NCBI GenBank assembly: GCA_005776885.1
Contig: SXOD01000049.1
Coordinates: forward strand, 1-43,024
Length of the DNA: 43,024 nucleotides
Direction: 5' to 3'
DNA from: Planctomycetia bacterium
GTDB lineage: Bacteria; Planctomycetota; Phycisphaerae; Phycisphaerales; SM1A02
Shown here piece after piece: positions 1-9,239 of the stretch (its first letter is position 1; each line of letters starts with the position of its first letter). A program made the translations under genes and the position numbers. The notes under the pieces were generated by a model. It was not told where the DNA came from, searched no databases, and saw only the letters and a program-made list of their open reading frames with translations.

Positions 1-236
1 CGGCCGTCCATCATCTCCGGGAACCCAGTGAGCGACTCGATGGGCACGACCTTCAACCCGGCCGCTTCCAGGGTGCGAGCCGTGCCGCCGGTCGAGACCA
101 ACTCGACGCCGAGCGCGGACAAGGCCTTCGCCAGCTCCAGCACGCCCTGCTTGTCGCTCACGGACAGCAGCGCGCGGGTGACGCGGACCTGGTCACGGAT
201 GTCTGGCGGTGCGGCTGGGTGTGAGGGGTGGGCCAT
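1..236 (-). CDS. purH: PurH N-terminus (AICAR transformylase/IMP cyclohydrolase), partial
   Basis: PurH carries out the last two steps of de novo IMP synthesis in the cytoplasm. Only the first 78 residues are in the window; the gene runs off the left edge. After a short proline-rich leader the sequence shows the start of the MGS-like cyclohydrolase domain: ALLSVSDK near residue 22, then [11 protein letters not shown] and TGFPEMMDG, all hallmark PurH motifs. The ATG at 234-236 is preferred because the conserved region begins about 20 residues later. It lies 11 bases after the stop of the PQQ-propeller gene on the same strand, so the two are probably co-transcribed. The function is firm from the motifs; only the IMP cyclohydrolase portion is visible. 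Confidence 0.9.
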   Translation of the reverse strand, partial: MAHPSHPAAPPDIRDQVRVTRALLSVSDKQGVLELAKALSALGVELVSTGGTARTLEAAGLKVVPIESLTGFPEMMDG

Positions 237-247
237 CGTGGCCGCCG

Positions 248-1792
248 TCACGAGCCGGGCTCCAGCGGCGCGCCGGGAGTCGGGTCGATCTCCAGTTCGG
301 GCACGGTGAGCGGCGTCGGGTAGAGCGGTCGCACCAACTGCACCGCGCCGTCCGAAGCCACGAATACCAAGTCGCCATCGACTGGGGCCGTCGCCGTGAC
401 TCGTTCGATGTCGGTGATGGCCGACTTCAGGACCAGGCCTGTGGTCGGGTCGATGACACTCAGTCGCCGATCGCCGCGGTCGAAGGCGATCAACCGGTTG
501 GCGAAGAGTGCCACGACGTCTCCCTGCGCCTGCGAGAACCACACTTCACGGCCCTCGGGCGATCGTCCACCGTCGGTGGCCAGCGAGACCAGCCCTCGAC
601 CGGGCACCTGGACGTAGACGCGATCGAGGATGCAGACGCTGTCGGCCGTGATCGGCTGGTCGGCCCCGCGGTACTTCCAGCGGACGCGGCCGTTTCGGTG
701 GTCGAAGCAGTACACCCAACCGTCGATGTTCGGGGCGAAGAGTCGCTCTCCACGCGGCCACTCGGTCGACATCGCGCCGACAAATCCAGTGGTGGGCGTG
801 GAGCTGGCCAGCTGGAGCTCGCCGCCGTTGACATCCAGCTCAGTCATCCAGATGAGCTGGCCGCTGCCAGCCTCCCAGACGCCGATGCGCCCCCGATCGC
901 CTGCCGCGGCGACCAGGCGTCCCATCAGGACGGGAGGCACGCGGATCGCGCCTGGCACCATCGAAGACCACCACGGCGAGCACGTCCGCATGAGTTCCCA
1001 CCCAAGGCGGCCCATCGCATTGCCGTAGATGAGTGCCCCGTCCGACACTACGGCCGGGGTATCGGGGAAGAAGTCGCAGTGGGCGCGCTTGATGAAGTCG
1101 CCCGTGTCGCCGTTGAGCATCGTCATGCCGCGGCTGGCGACCTGGAAGACAACACGCTGTTGTCCGTACATGACTTCGTGGGCGCTGTACTGCTTGTCCT
1201 CGAGGTCCAGATAGTCCGCCACCCAGATCGTGCGGCCGTCCGCGGCATCCAGCGACGAGAGCCGGTTCAAGCCATCCACCGCGAACAGTCGCTCCGTGCG
1301 CAGCATGAGGACGGTGACCTTCGTGCCTCGCTTGATCGCACGAGCCTGCTTCCCCGGGATCGTGACCTGAAGCGTGGTGTTCAGGATGTCAGGTCCGCTG
1401 GCCGCATCAACCGGTGCCGCGTCGGGATCCACTGCGAGCCGTTGGATGGAGGCGATCGGAATCGACCGGCGAGCACCGCTGGCCAGGATGAGATCGACCG
1501 TGGTCGGGCTGGCCGCGTCGATCGTGCCGATCACGGAACGAAGGGCTGTCACCGGGTTGACCAGGCCAAAGGAGGCCGCATGGCCCGGGGCCAGCGGAAC
1601 CTGCCAGACATGCTTGCCCGCCAACTGCTCAAGCCAGGTCGGGCCCACGACCCATTGCACGTCCTTCTGCCGCTTGTACTCCTCATGGCGAGGATCGTTC
1701 GGGGCGACGATCGGCTCATCGTCCGGGAAGGGGGCGGCCTGCGGCTGGACGGGCGCCGAGAGTGCGACGAGGACGGTGAGGGCATTCCACAT
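248..1792 (-). CDS. Secreted PQQ-like beta-propeller repeat protein
   Basis: A 514-residue exported protein with repeats of the PQQ/BamB-like propeller type. Blades contain motifs such as [18 protein letters not shown] and GRVRWKYRG, where a strand ending in a tryptophan follows a Gly-rich turn. The N-terminus ([14 protein letters not shown], then QPQAA) looks like a signal peptide, so the protein should act in the periplasm or at the envelope. The frame stays open further upstream, but the ATG at 1790-1792 gives the signal peptide directly. It sits 84 bases from a divergent peptidase gene and runs into purH. No catalytic PQQ-dehydrogenase residues were identified, so a structural or assembly role is more likely than an enzyme. 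The substrate is unknown. Confidence 0.75.
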   Translation of the reverse strand: MWNALTVLVALSAPVQPQAAPFPDDEPIVAPNDPRHEEYKRQKDVQWVVGPTWLEQLAGKHVWQVPLAPGHAASFGLVNPVTALRSVIGTIDAASPTTVDLILASGARRSIPIASIQRLAVDPDAAPVDAASGPDILNTTLQVTIPGKQARAIKRGTKVTVLMLRTERLFAVDGLNRLSSLDAADGRTIWVADYLDLEDKQYSAHEVMYGQQRVVFQVASRGMTMLNGDTGDFIKRAHCDFFPDTPAVVSDGALIYGNAMGRLGWELMRTCSPWWSSMVPGAIRVPPVLMGRLVAAAGDRGRIGVWEAGSGQLIWMTELDVNGGELQLASSTPTTGFVGAMSTEWPRGERLFAPNIDGWVYCFDHRNGRVRWKYRGADQPITADSVCILDRVYVQVPGRGLVSLATDGGRSPEGREVWFSQAQGDVVALFANRLIAFDRGDRRLSVIDPTTGLVLKSAITDIERVTATAPVDGDLVFVASDGAVQLVRPLYPTPLTVPELEIDPTPGAPLEPGS

Positions 1793-1876
1793 GGTGATTG
1801 GACGCCCCAAGAGGGGCGAAACGGCAAGTATAGGTCGCGCAAGCCAGCCGATTCCGGCCCTACGATTCGTTGGATC

Positions 1877-3286
1877 ATGGCTCGATTCTCTCGATGGCCC
1901 GGCACACCGATGGCACTGGCCGTGACCGTGTCGCTTGGGGCGCTGGCCGCGATTGACGCCCCGGCCCAGCCAGAGGCCGCGCTTCGCGACCAGGCCGCCC
2001 CGGGCCAGGGTCGCCAAGCCACCGCGAGCTGGTGGGATCGCACGGCACCCGGGCGAAAGGGGGCTCCCACCAGCAAGCACTACCGGCTTCGAAGCGACCT
2101 CACGCCGGATGAGACGAGGCGATACGCCGCTCACCAGGACCTGATGTACGGCGAGTACATGAAGCGCCTTGGGTCGCTTCGCCTCCGCACGCCTCCTGTG
2201 CTTGATGTCATGATGTTTGCGAAGCGCCAGGATTACCTCGACACGCTTCGGACCCGCTTCGGCATCGACGGCTCCGGGTCGGGCGGCATGTTCTTCGTCA
2301 GCCAGAACGGATCGGCCCTCGCCTACTTCACCGAGGGGGTTCCCGAGGCGCGCGTCAAGCACGTCATCCAGCACGAGGGCTTCCATCAGGTCGCGCATGC
2401 GTACTTCGGCAACGACCTGCCGCCATGGGTGAACGAAGGATTGGCCGAGTTCTTCGGCGAAGCCATCATCGTCGGCGACGACGTGGTGCTTGGGCAATCA
2501 CGTCCGTCAGTCGTCGGCACCGTCGCCGAAGCCGCCCGCGACGACAAGCACCTGGCCTTCCCGGACTTGCTCGACATGACTGGCGAACGGTGGAACGCCA
2601 ACCTTCGGAGTGGCGAGGCGGCATTGCAGTACAACCAGTCGTGGAGCATGGTCCATTTCCTCGTCTACGGAGACGGGGGCCGATACCAGCAGGCTTTCGA
2701 GGGGCTGCTCAGGCTCCTCAATCAAGGTGTCCCGCCAATGGCGGCGTTTGAGCAGGCCCTCGGCCTGAACGATTCGAAGGACGTGCAAGACTTTGAGGGT
2801 CGATGGAGTGCCTTCGCGCAGGCGATGGAACCCAGCCCCTTCGCCGCCGCGGTCGAGCGGATGGAGTTCCTGGCCGTCGGCCTGCAGGCACTCTCCGGGA
2901 AGGGGTCGAAGGAGCAGCCGTGGCCCACGACGCTCGACGAGCTTCGCGATCGCCTCCGGGAGCTTGACTTCACCTACGACCAGGCCTCTCACGGCTATCG
3001 CCGTCGGTTGAATGCCAAGTCGGACCTGCTCTTCCAGATCCCCGGCGCGACACCCAAGGACGATCCCTCGGCCCAGCCCACGGCAGGATTCCGGGTCGTT
3101 TCGGTCGACACATCCAAGCTGAAGGGGAAGGTTCGCGCCGCAGCCGAAGCGGATCCCACCCCGCCGGGAGTCGAAACGTTTGGCCTTCAGCCGCGCGACC
3201 TCCGGCTGGAGTGGTCCAAGGACCCCGATGGCCAATGGACGTGGCGACTGGAAACTGGATCGAAAGGGAAGGGGCGTGGGAGATAG
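1877..3286 (+). CDS. Secreted HExxH metallopeptidase-like protein (DUF1570 type)
   Basis: A 469-residue protein with an N-terminal hydrophobic segment (residues 10-30, ending in ALAAIDAPA) that looks like a signal peptide. The zinc-site motif HEGFH is at residues 166-170, followed by NEGLAEFF with the probable third ligand Glu187. This is the gluzincin pattern seen in planctomycete DUF1570-type peptidases. The C-terminal third is charged and ends in a Lys/Gly/Arg-rich tail. The frame extends far upstream across the opposite-strand gene, but the ATG at 1877 gives the signal peptide and leaves an 84-base divergent promoter region. A likely terminator follows the stop. Substrate unknown; the metallopeptidase fold is well supported, activity is inference. 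Confidence 0.8.
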   Translation: MARFSRWPGTPMALAVTVSLGALAAIDAPAQPEAALRDQAAPGQGRQATASWWDRTAPGRKGAPTSKHYRLRSDLTPDETRRYAAHQDLMYGEYMKRLGSLRLRTPPVLDVMMFAKRQDYLDTLRTRFGIDGSGSGGMFFVSQNGSALAYFTEGVPEARVKHVIQHEGFHQVAHAYFGNDLPPWVNEGLAEFFGEAIIVGDDVVLGQSRPSVVGTVAEAARDDKHLAFPDLLDMTGERWNANLRSGEAALQYNQSWSMVHFLVYGDGGRYQQAFEGLLRLLNQGVPPMAAFEQALGLNDSKDVQDFEGRWSAFAQAMEPSPFAAAVERMEFLAVGLQALSGKGSKEQPWPTTLDELRDRLRELDFTYDQASHGYRRRLNAKSDLLFQIPGATPKDDPSAQPTAGFRVVSVDTSKLKGKVRAAAEADPTPPGVETFGLQPRDLRLEWSKDPDGQWTWRLETGSKGKGRGR

Positions 3287-3290
3287 CGCG

Positions 3291-3323
3291 CCGGGAACCG
3301 CCAGATTCCCGGTGGTTTCCTTT
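3291..3323 (+). terminator. Probable intrinsic terminator after the HExxH peptidase gene
   Basis: A 7-bp GC-rich stem (CCGGGAA at 3291-3297 with TTCCCGG at 3306-3312) with an 8-base loop begins four bases after the stop codon. A T-rich tail, TGGTTTCCTTT, follows. Confidence 0.55.
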
Positions 3324-3402
3324 ACCGACCTGAATTCGGGGCTACCTGCTCCATTGTTCGCGGCGTCCGAGGCGGGGAGAGGGTGAACAGGAATCGCCCA
3401 AC

Positions 3403-4056
3403 ATGCACCCCTTGATTGCTTCGGCACCCCGCTTCGCTTCTGGGTTCTCACGAGTCACCGCACACTCCGGCGCGGCCGTCTTGGCCGCCAGTCTCACCTC
3501 TGGAGCCTGGGCAGGCGAGTACTGGCACACTGCCGACATCATCGCTGACATCTCCTATGCGAATGGGACTGCCCAGTTCAGTTTCGATTCGCTGGTCCCA
3601 GCTTTCGATGACAGTTACGGACAGCTTGTGTCGGTGCACGTCTACTGGGAGATGCAGATCTACGGGACCATGACATCGCCGGTGCCGGTGTCTGAGTATC
3701 CGAGCGTGGATGCCTTTGTCTCCGCGCAAAGTGGCGACCAAGCAATCGGCCTCGGCCCTGCGTACTTCGCGATGGGCGATCCATGGGATTCGTCTACGAG
3801 CAGCACGGGCATCGTGCAGTTCTTCCCCTGGGGGAGCACGGACCTGTCCCCAGCAGAGTTCTACGGCATCGAAGGCAACGCTCTGGGTGGGGGAGGGGCA
3901 GTGCACTTCGCTGATGAGGCCGGCTCGCTGAATGTCAACCTCTCGTTGCAGGGGTCCGTCTTGTTCATGTTCAATTACTCCACGGTTCCCGCACCTGGAG
4001 CGCTCGCACTCTTCGGCTGCGCGGGCCTCCTGGGACGCCGTCGCCGAGGGGCCTGA
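3403..4056 (+). CDS. PEP-CTERM-sorted secreted protein, choice-of-anchor E-like
   Basis: A 217-residue exported protein. The N-terminus has a hydrophobic stretch ending in SGAWAG (cleavage near residue 38). The C-terminus is a PEP-CTERM-type sorting tag: VPAPGALALF, a short hydrophobic helix, then LLGRRRRGA. The central region includes FDSLVPAFDDSYGQL and VSVHVYWEMQIYG, which resembles choice-of-anchor E beta-sandwich proteins where a FDxxxG turn precedes a long strand. It should be exported and handled by an exosortase not present in the window. It is not obviously related to the four PEP-CTERM paralogues elsewhere in the window. The sorting tag is clear; the domain assignment is tentative and the function unknown. 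Confidence 0.75.
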   Translation: MHPLIASAPRFASGFSRVTAHSGAAVLAASLTSGAWAGEYWHTADIIADISYANGTAQFSFDSLVPAFDDSYGQLVSVHVYWEMQIYGTMTSPVPVSEYPSVDAFVSAQSGDQAIGLGPAYFAMGDPWDSSTSSTGIVQFFPWGSTDLSPAEFYGIEGNALGGGGAVHFADEAGSLNVNLSLQGSVLFMFNYSTVPAPGALALFGCAGLLGRRRRGA

Positions 4057-4106
4057 GGTCCGGGCCGGGACCTGCACGACGACCGCTCCAGTAGCCTCCG
4101 GGCTTG

Positions 4107-4973
4107 ATGACTCAACCCGCACGCAGCGCCGGTTTCAGGCTTCGCGAAGCGATGGATCGAGGGGTGGTCGTGGCTCCCGGCGCGTTCAACGCACTGGTGG
4201 CCCGGGCGGTGCGGGAGGCGGGGTTTGACGCCTGCTACATCTCGGGCGGCGCCACCGCGAATGCCGCGGGCTACCCAGACATCGGACTCCTCACGCTCAC
4301 GGAGATGGTCCGGACGATTCGCGAGATCGTGGATGCCAGCCAGCTGCCGGTGATCGCCGACGCCGACACCGGTTTTGGCGAGGTGGAATGCGCCGTGCGG
4401 GCCAGCGTGGAGTACGAGCGCTCGGGCGCGGCAGCCCTCCATGTGGAAGACCAGGTCTTCCCCAAGCGGTGCGGGCACCTGGACGGCAAGGAAATCGTCC
4501 CCGCGCGCGACATGGCCGACAAGATCGCGGCGATGGCGGGGGCCAGGCAGTCGAAGGACTTCGTTCTCATCGCCCGGACGGACGCGAGGGCCATTGAGGG
4601 GATGGAGGGGACCGTTGCCCGCGCAAACCTCTATCGAGAAGCGGGGGCCGACGCGATCTTCCCGGAGGGACTGGCGACGGCGACGGAGTTTTCCCAGTTC
4701 ACCAAGGCCTCGCCGGGGTACTCGCTGGCCAACATGACGGAGTTCGGGAAGACGGAGCACATCACCGCCGCGGCGTTCGGCGAGATGGGGTACTCGATCG
4801 TCATCTATCCCCTGAGCGTGATGCGGATGGCCATGAAGACGGTCGAGGATGGACTGGCGCACCTGCGGTCACATGGCTCGATGGAGGCGATGCTGCCGCG
4901 GATGCAGCACCGGAAGGACCTCTACCGGCTGCTCGGGTACCAGCCCGGCGAGCGGTGGGACTTCCCCGGCTGA
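4107..4973 (+). CDS. prpB: 2-methylisocitrate lyase
   Basis: PrpB splits 2-methylisocitrate into pyruvate and succinate in the methylcitrate cycle of propionyl-CoA breakdown. The 288-residue product has the family's usual length. It shows the TIM-barrel markers GAFNALVARAV and YISGGA, DADTGFG near residue 90, and the active-site loop KRCGH at residues 120-124 with the catalytic Cys122. A TTG lies directly before the ATG; the ATG at 4107 is preferred. The next gene on the same strand, 175 bases on, encodes citrate/methylcitrate synthase, supporting the methylcitrate role over carboxyphosphonoenolpyruvate mutase or oxaloacetate-hydrolase relatives. No prpD-like dehydratase is visible here, so the cycle must be completed from elsewhere. 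Confidence 0.9.
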   Translation: MTQPARSAGFRLREAMDRGVVVAPGAFNALVARAVREAGFDACYISGGATANAAGYPDIGLLTLTEMVRTIREIVDASQLPVIADADTGFGEVECAVRASVEYERSGAAALHVEDQVFPKRCGHLDGKEIVPARDMADKIAAMAGARQSKDFVLIARTDARAIEGMEGTVARANLYREAGADAIFPEGLATATEFSQFTKASPGYSLANMTEFGKTEHITAAAFGEMGYSIVIYPLSVMRMAMKTVEDGLAHLRSHGSMEAMLPRMQHRKDLYRLLGYQPGERWDFPG

Positions 4974-5148
4974 TCGGCGTACGGCCCGCTGACAGAAAGT
5001 CGACCAGAATTCCCCCATTCCCGATGGAGGATTTCACGCGCACGCCGCGAATCGCTACGATGCGGAACTCCGATCGCTCGCGTGTGCTGATGCGCACGCG
5101 CACTCGCTCAACGGTCCTCCCGCACCCCCGAATCCGAAAGCGTCCGCC

Positions 5149-6336
5149 ATGTCCTGTGCCACCGCCGCACCCGCCGCTCCCGCTGCATCCGCCACCCCTG
5201 CCAAGACGCCCGACACTCGCGGCCTTGCCGGGCAGACCGCTGGCGACACGACCATCTGCTCCGTCAACCAGACGCAGCTGATCTACCGCGGCTACGAGAT
5301 CGCGGACCTGGCGGAGAACGCGACCTTTGAGGAAGTGGCGTACCTGCTGCTCGTTGGCGAGAAGCCGACCGCTGCCCAGCTGGCAACCTTCAAGGCTGAG
5401 CAGACGGCGATGCGCGCGGTGCCCGCAAGCGTGCGTGACGCGGTCGTGCGGATCGCGAAGGAGTCGCCCAACGCGCACCCGATGAGCATCCTGCGCTCGG
5501 GCGTGTCGCTCCTGTCGCACCTCGATCCAGATTGCGAAGACAACTCACCCGAGGCTGGACTTCGCAAGGCGAAGCGGCTCCTCGCGCAGATCCCGACGAT
5601 CATCGGCATCGGCCAGCGGACGCTGGACGGCCAGTCGCCGGTTGAACCAGACGCCAGCCTCGGCCACGCCGCGAACCTGCTGTGGAGCATGACTGGGCGC
5701 AAGCCAACGGAGCTGGAGGCTCGCATCATGGATGTGAGCCTCATTCTGTACGCCGAGCATGACTTCAACGCCAGCACCTTCAGCTGCCGCGTGATCTCCT
5801 CCACCGAGACCGACATGCACAGCGCGGTCTGCGGCGGCATCGGCGCCCTGAAGGGCCCGCTCCACGGTGGCGCCAACGAGATGGCGATGGAGATGCAGAA
5901 GGAAATCGACAAGGACTGCGCCGGCGGCGCGATGACCGTGGACGCCTGGATGCAGCGCGCGTTCGTCGAGAAGCGCAAGCTCATGGGCTTCGGCCACCGC
6001 GTCTACAAGAATGGCGACCACCGCGCCGGCATCCTCCGCTCGTGGGGCCTCAAGCTGGCCAACGAGATGGGGCCCAACGCCATGAAGTGGTTCGAGATGG
6101 GCGATGAAATCCAGGCGATCATGCTCCGCGACAAGAACATCCACCCCAACGTGGATTTCCCTTGCGGCATGACGTACTTCATCATGGGGATCCCGGTCCC
6201 GCAGTACACGCCGATCTTCGTGGCGGCCCGAATCACCGGCTGGTGCGCCCACATCATGGAGCAGCACGCCAACAACCGGATCATCCGACCGCTGGCCAAT
6301 TACCAGGGCCCGGCGCTGCGGACGTGGAACGGCTGA
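5149..6336 (+). CDS. prpC: 2-methylcitrate synthase / citrate synthase
   Basis: Condenses oxaloacetate with propionyl-CoA (and probably acetyl-CoA) to 2-methylcitrate or citrate. The 395-residue product is a short type II citrate synthase. Catalytic residues are visible: His239 in LHGGAN, His283 in GFGHRVYK and Asp336 in HPNVDF. The motif YAEHDFNASTF is typical of the PrpC/short CS subgroup. About 25 Ala/Pro/Thr-rich residues precede the conserved GLAGQTAGDT start, so the N-terminus is slightly long. Placement after prpB favours methylcitrate synthase, but these enzymes can be promiscuous. The 175-base gap to prpB leaves room for its own promoter. A degenerate copy of the long palindromic repeat starts nine bases after the stop. 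Confidence 0.85.
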   Translation: MSCATAAPAAPAASATPAKTPDTRGLAGQTAGDTTICSVNQTQLIYRGYEIADLAENATFEEVAYLLLVGEKPTAAQLATFKAEQTAMRAVPASVRDAVVRIAKESPNAHPMSILRSGVSLLSHLDPDCEDNSPEAGLRKAKRLLAQIPTIIGIGQRTLDGQSPVEPDASLGHAANLLWSMTGRKPTELEARIMDVSLILYAEHDFNASTFSCRVISSTETDMHSAVCGGIGALKGPLHGGANEMAMEMQKEIDKDCAGGAMTVDAWMQRAFVEKRKLMGFGHRVYKNGDHRAGILRSWGLKLANEMGPNAMKWFEMGDEIQAIMLRDKNIHPNVDFPCGMTYFIMGIPVPQYTPIFVAARITGWCAHIMEQHANNRIIRPLANYQGPALRTWNG

Positions 6337-6344
6337 ACGTCCAC

Positions 6345-6408
6345 TCGCGGTTATCGGTGAGAATGTGACCCTCAGGGTCCTGTTTCCACCGATAAGTGGG
6401 GTCGGACC
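6345..6408. repeat. Long palindromic repeat, copy A (degenerate)
   Basis: This is the most eroded of four copies. TTATCGGTG (6351-6359) pairs with CACCGATAA (6387-6395). An inner stem, GACCC (6367-6371 region) with GGGTC, is capped by the loop TCA. Between them are mismatches and G-U pairs, and the outer CCGG/CCGG pairing is lost. GGTCGGACC follows the right arm as in the other copies. The inner part matches copy D (GACCCTCAGGG). It lies just past the prpC stop, in terminator position. Confidence 0.8.
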
Positions 6409-6485
6409 TTGCTCCGGCAACCGAGCGCGCCCGGATTCCGGAAAGATTCTGGCGTGCTCCCCGCACGTATGCCACACTTGATCCG

Positions 6486-9239
6486 ATGACGGTCCCAGCC
6501 ATCCTGGTGGCCCTGCTATCTGTCTGCCTGCAGCAAGAGGCGATCTACGACGGTGTCCAGGTCGGTGACCTGCCACCCATGCGTTACGAACGCCGTGCCC
6601 CTGCGGTCGATGTGCCATTCCCGTCCACGATCTCAACGGGTCCAGCTCGAGTTTCACCCCCCGGCAAGCCGCGTTGGGATGTGCCACGCCGATTCCCGGA
6701 ACTGGCGCCCTTCCAACGCCTCCCCCTTGAACCGGGCGTCGTGCTCTGCAGCGGCACCGGCATGGCGAGCGATGGCCGCACGCCGATGAGTGTGGCGTTC
6801 GATCAATCGCAGCGCGTCCTGGTGATCTGGGAGGGGACTGATCCGCTGCACGCGGCTTCGGTGTCGATGTCGCGGGGTGATGCGGGGGTGACGAGCATCG
6901 ACGCGATGGGGGGGACGATGAGCCAGCGGCCGGACGTCTCCTACTCGCCGCGGTCGGTGACGGTCCTGCACGGGACGATCCTGCTGCACTGCCAGCGCAA
7001 TCGACTGACGGGGACCTCGCCGGTCACGTGGCAGGCGGAGGGAGTGAGCATCGTGCGGCTCGATCGCACGCCGCAAGGAGCATGGGAGCAGTCGATTCAC
7101 GCCGACCTTTCCGTCCCCGGTGGAACATCGAACCCCGTGGCGCTCGGTCAGCCCCGAGGCTGGGTGTCGTCGATGAACAACTATTACCCCGCCAGTCGTG
7201 GCGGCCCGCTGCGCGAGGCGTGGATACCGTTCGTCGATTACCAGCACCAGGCCGGCACGGGTGCGACAGGCGGCCAGCTGTTCCTGATGCGCGCGCACCG
7301 CGCGCGGCCCGGCGCAGCGTGGCAGCTGGAAGGCCCAGTCCTGATCCACGAGGAGACGGGTCCTGTGGGAAGGCACTTTCATGCGGCGGGATGGACGCCG
7401 CGCGGCGTCCTCCTCGCCATCGGCGACAGCGAAGAGTCCGAAGTGAAGCTGTTCCGGTGCTCGGATTGGCAGCATTTCACTGACCAGGCGCGATGGGCCG
7501 TCGAGGACTCATTCCACGGCGCGATCGATGTCGATGGCGCGGCCGGGGGCGCCAACCAGTTCTGGGCCTGCGCGCCGGGGAGTCACCTCAACGAGTTGCT
7601 GGTTGGAGCTGACAACGTGAGCGGCGCCATCTTCTCGATCGAGATTCCCGATTCCGCCGGCAAGCGCGCGACCTTCGTCCGCCGCTTTGGTGTTCCGCCG
7701 GGAGATGAAAGCGACCAAGGCAACTCGGCTGTCACATGCAACGTGCTGCAGCGTCCGGCGCCCGAGCGGGACAATCGAACCTTTGCGCGAGTGTTCTATG
7801 AGGGGAGCGCCGCCGGGGTCGAGTTCAGCCGGGCCGTGCTGAGCCTGGACGCTCGACATTTCGACGTCGTGGGTCGACTCCCGACAGGGCAGACCAAGGT
7901 TGGCTACGCCACGCTCCACGGCCACTGGCTGCTGTGCCCGCCGCTCGCCTCCGGCCCGACGCCGTACTGGGCGGCGCCGCTCGGCGAGCCGGCCGCGGCG
8001 TCGCGGGGCTTGCGGATCGACCCACCCGGAGACAACGAGGCGGCGCATCCGGCGGGCGCCTTGACCAGTGTCGCGGGAACCAGCGGTGTCACGGTCACGC
8101 CAGTGGTCCCCGGTGATCCGCGCTTCGAGCCGTACGCCGCCGCGCTGCCCTGGAACGCGCCGATCTGGAGAGTGCGTGCCGATGCCGGCCACGGGTCGAC
8201 CCTCCTGAATGCGGCACTGCGACTGTCGTCATGGGATGGGGCCTCTCGCACCATGCCGATGATGGTGGCCAACCTCCGCAGTGCCAACCTGCGCCTGCGC
8301 GCGCAGCTCTCCAATCCAAATGGGCTCTGGGCGACGACGTTTGCCATCGTCACGCGGGACCAGTGGACCCCGTGCACGCTGACCAGCCCGCCGCACTGGG
8401 GATTCCCGGCCGGAGTCCCGGCGTTCTCGATGCAACAGGTTCCGTTCGAGGCCAACGAGCCACTCGACTTTCTCGTCAGCGTCGGAGGCGTCTACCGCGG
8501 GATCGCGGCTGGCCTCCCGCTCCCAACCCAGTCCGCTCGAGAAGGGATGGGTGAGCGTTGGTCACAGCCACTGGGCGAGGGCGCTCGTGGAGTGCTCGTC
8601 GAGTGGTGGAATCCAGAACTGGGAACCGACGCCTCACTGGTGGATGGTGCATCGATCCCGGCGATATTGACGGTGATGTCAACCGTCGGTGACGCACTTG
8701 AGTTGCGCATGGGGAATGACGGTCGGCTCCAGGGGTGGCATTGGCGGCGCGACGCCGAAGGCGAACTGCAGCTTGGCCCAGTGACCGTGCTCTCCGACCA
8801 GTTCCTCTATCGATCCGATCCGGCACGGGTCGAAATCGAATCCCACGACGGTGGATTCTGGCTGGCCGCGACGATTGGAGGAATGGTCGCTTCGGCACCG
8901 TCCCTCGATTGGGTCAGCCTGCCGCTGCGGGGCGATCTGGGGTCCGTGCGCGCCGGAAACAGGTTTGGGGACGTCAAGGTGCCGATGACGGTCCACCGCG
9001 TGGCCACCTTCGAGCCAAAGCGTGGATCCCCCGCGGCCGACACGGGGGCGCAACGATGCCCCTACGACTTCGATGGTGACGGCGACCAGGACACGGAGGA
9101 CGCCTTCATGGTGCTGCTGTTTGCCGGCGATTGTCCCGAGCCCGATGCGTGCCCATGGGACATCGACGGAAGCGGGAGCATCGACGTCCTGGACGCCATC
9201 ACCTTCGCGAACATGTTCAGCGCCGACCCGTGCCCCTGA
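6486..9239 (+). CDS. Large secreted protein with C-terminal dockerin-like repeats
   Basis: A 917-residue exported protein. The first 15 residues (MTVPAILVALLSVCL) look like a signal peptide. The body is rich in beta-strand and Gly/Pro turns without a recognised catalytic motif; repeated patterns such as WEGTDPLHAASVSM and YPASRGGPLREAW suggest a sialidase-like propeller or lectin fold, but this is only a guess. The last 60 residues hold two calcium-binding loops, DFDGDGDQDTED and DIDGSGSIDVLD, each followed by a helix. This is the dockerin-type tail used by planctomycete exoproteins. The ATG at 6486 is chosen to give the signal peptide. Its 3' end overlaps the convergent PEP-CTERM gene by 23 bases. 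Confidence 0.7.
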   Translation: MTVPAILVALLSVCLQQEAIYDGVQVGDLPPMRYERRAPAVDVPFPSTISTGPARVSPPGKPRWDVPRRFPELAPFQRLPLEPGVVLCSGTGMASDGRTPMSVAFDQSQRVLVIWEGTDPLHAASVSMSRGDAGVTSIDAMGGTMSQRPDVSYSPRSVTVLHGTILLHCQRNRLTGTSPVTWQAEGVSIVRLDRTPQGAWEQSIHADLSVPGGTSNPVALGQPRGWVSSMNNYYPASRGGPLREAWIPFVDYQHQAGTGATGGQLFLMRAHRARPGAAWQLEGPVLIHEETGPVGRHFHAAGWTPRGVLLAIGDSEESEVKLFRCSDWQHFTDQARWAVEDSFHGAIDVDGAAGGANQFWACAPGSHLNELLVGADNVSGAIFSIEIPDSAGKRATFVRRFGVPPGDESDQGNSAVTCNVLQRPAPERDNRTFARVFYEGSAAGVEFSRAVLSLDARHFDVVGRLPTGQTKVGYATLHGHWLLCPPLASGPTPYWAAPLGEPAAASRGLRIDPPGDNEAAHPAGALTSVAGTSGVTVTPVVPGDPRFEPYAAALPWNAPIWRVRADAGHGSTLLNAALRLSSWDGASRTMPMMVANLRSANLRLRAQLSNPNGLWATTFAIVTRDQWTPCTLTSPPHWGFPAGVPAFSMQQVPFEANEPLDFLVSVGGVYRGIAAGLPLPTQSAREGMGERWSQPLGEGARGVLVEWWNPELGTDASLVDGASIPAILTVMSTVGDALELRMGNDGRLQGWHWRRDAEGELQLGPVTVLSDQFLYRSDPARVEIESHDGGFWLAATIGGMVASAPSLDWVSLPLRGDLGSVRAGNRFGDVKVPMTVHRVATFEPKRGSPAADTGAQRCPYDFDGDGDQDTEDAFMVLLFAGDCPEPDACPWDIDGSGSIDVLDAITFANMFSADPCP

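Noticed and set aside
209..1876. Long plus-strand open frame joined in front of the HExxH peptidase.
   Set aside because: It is antisense to the PQQ-propeller gene; the signal peptide begins at 1877.
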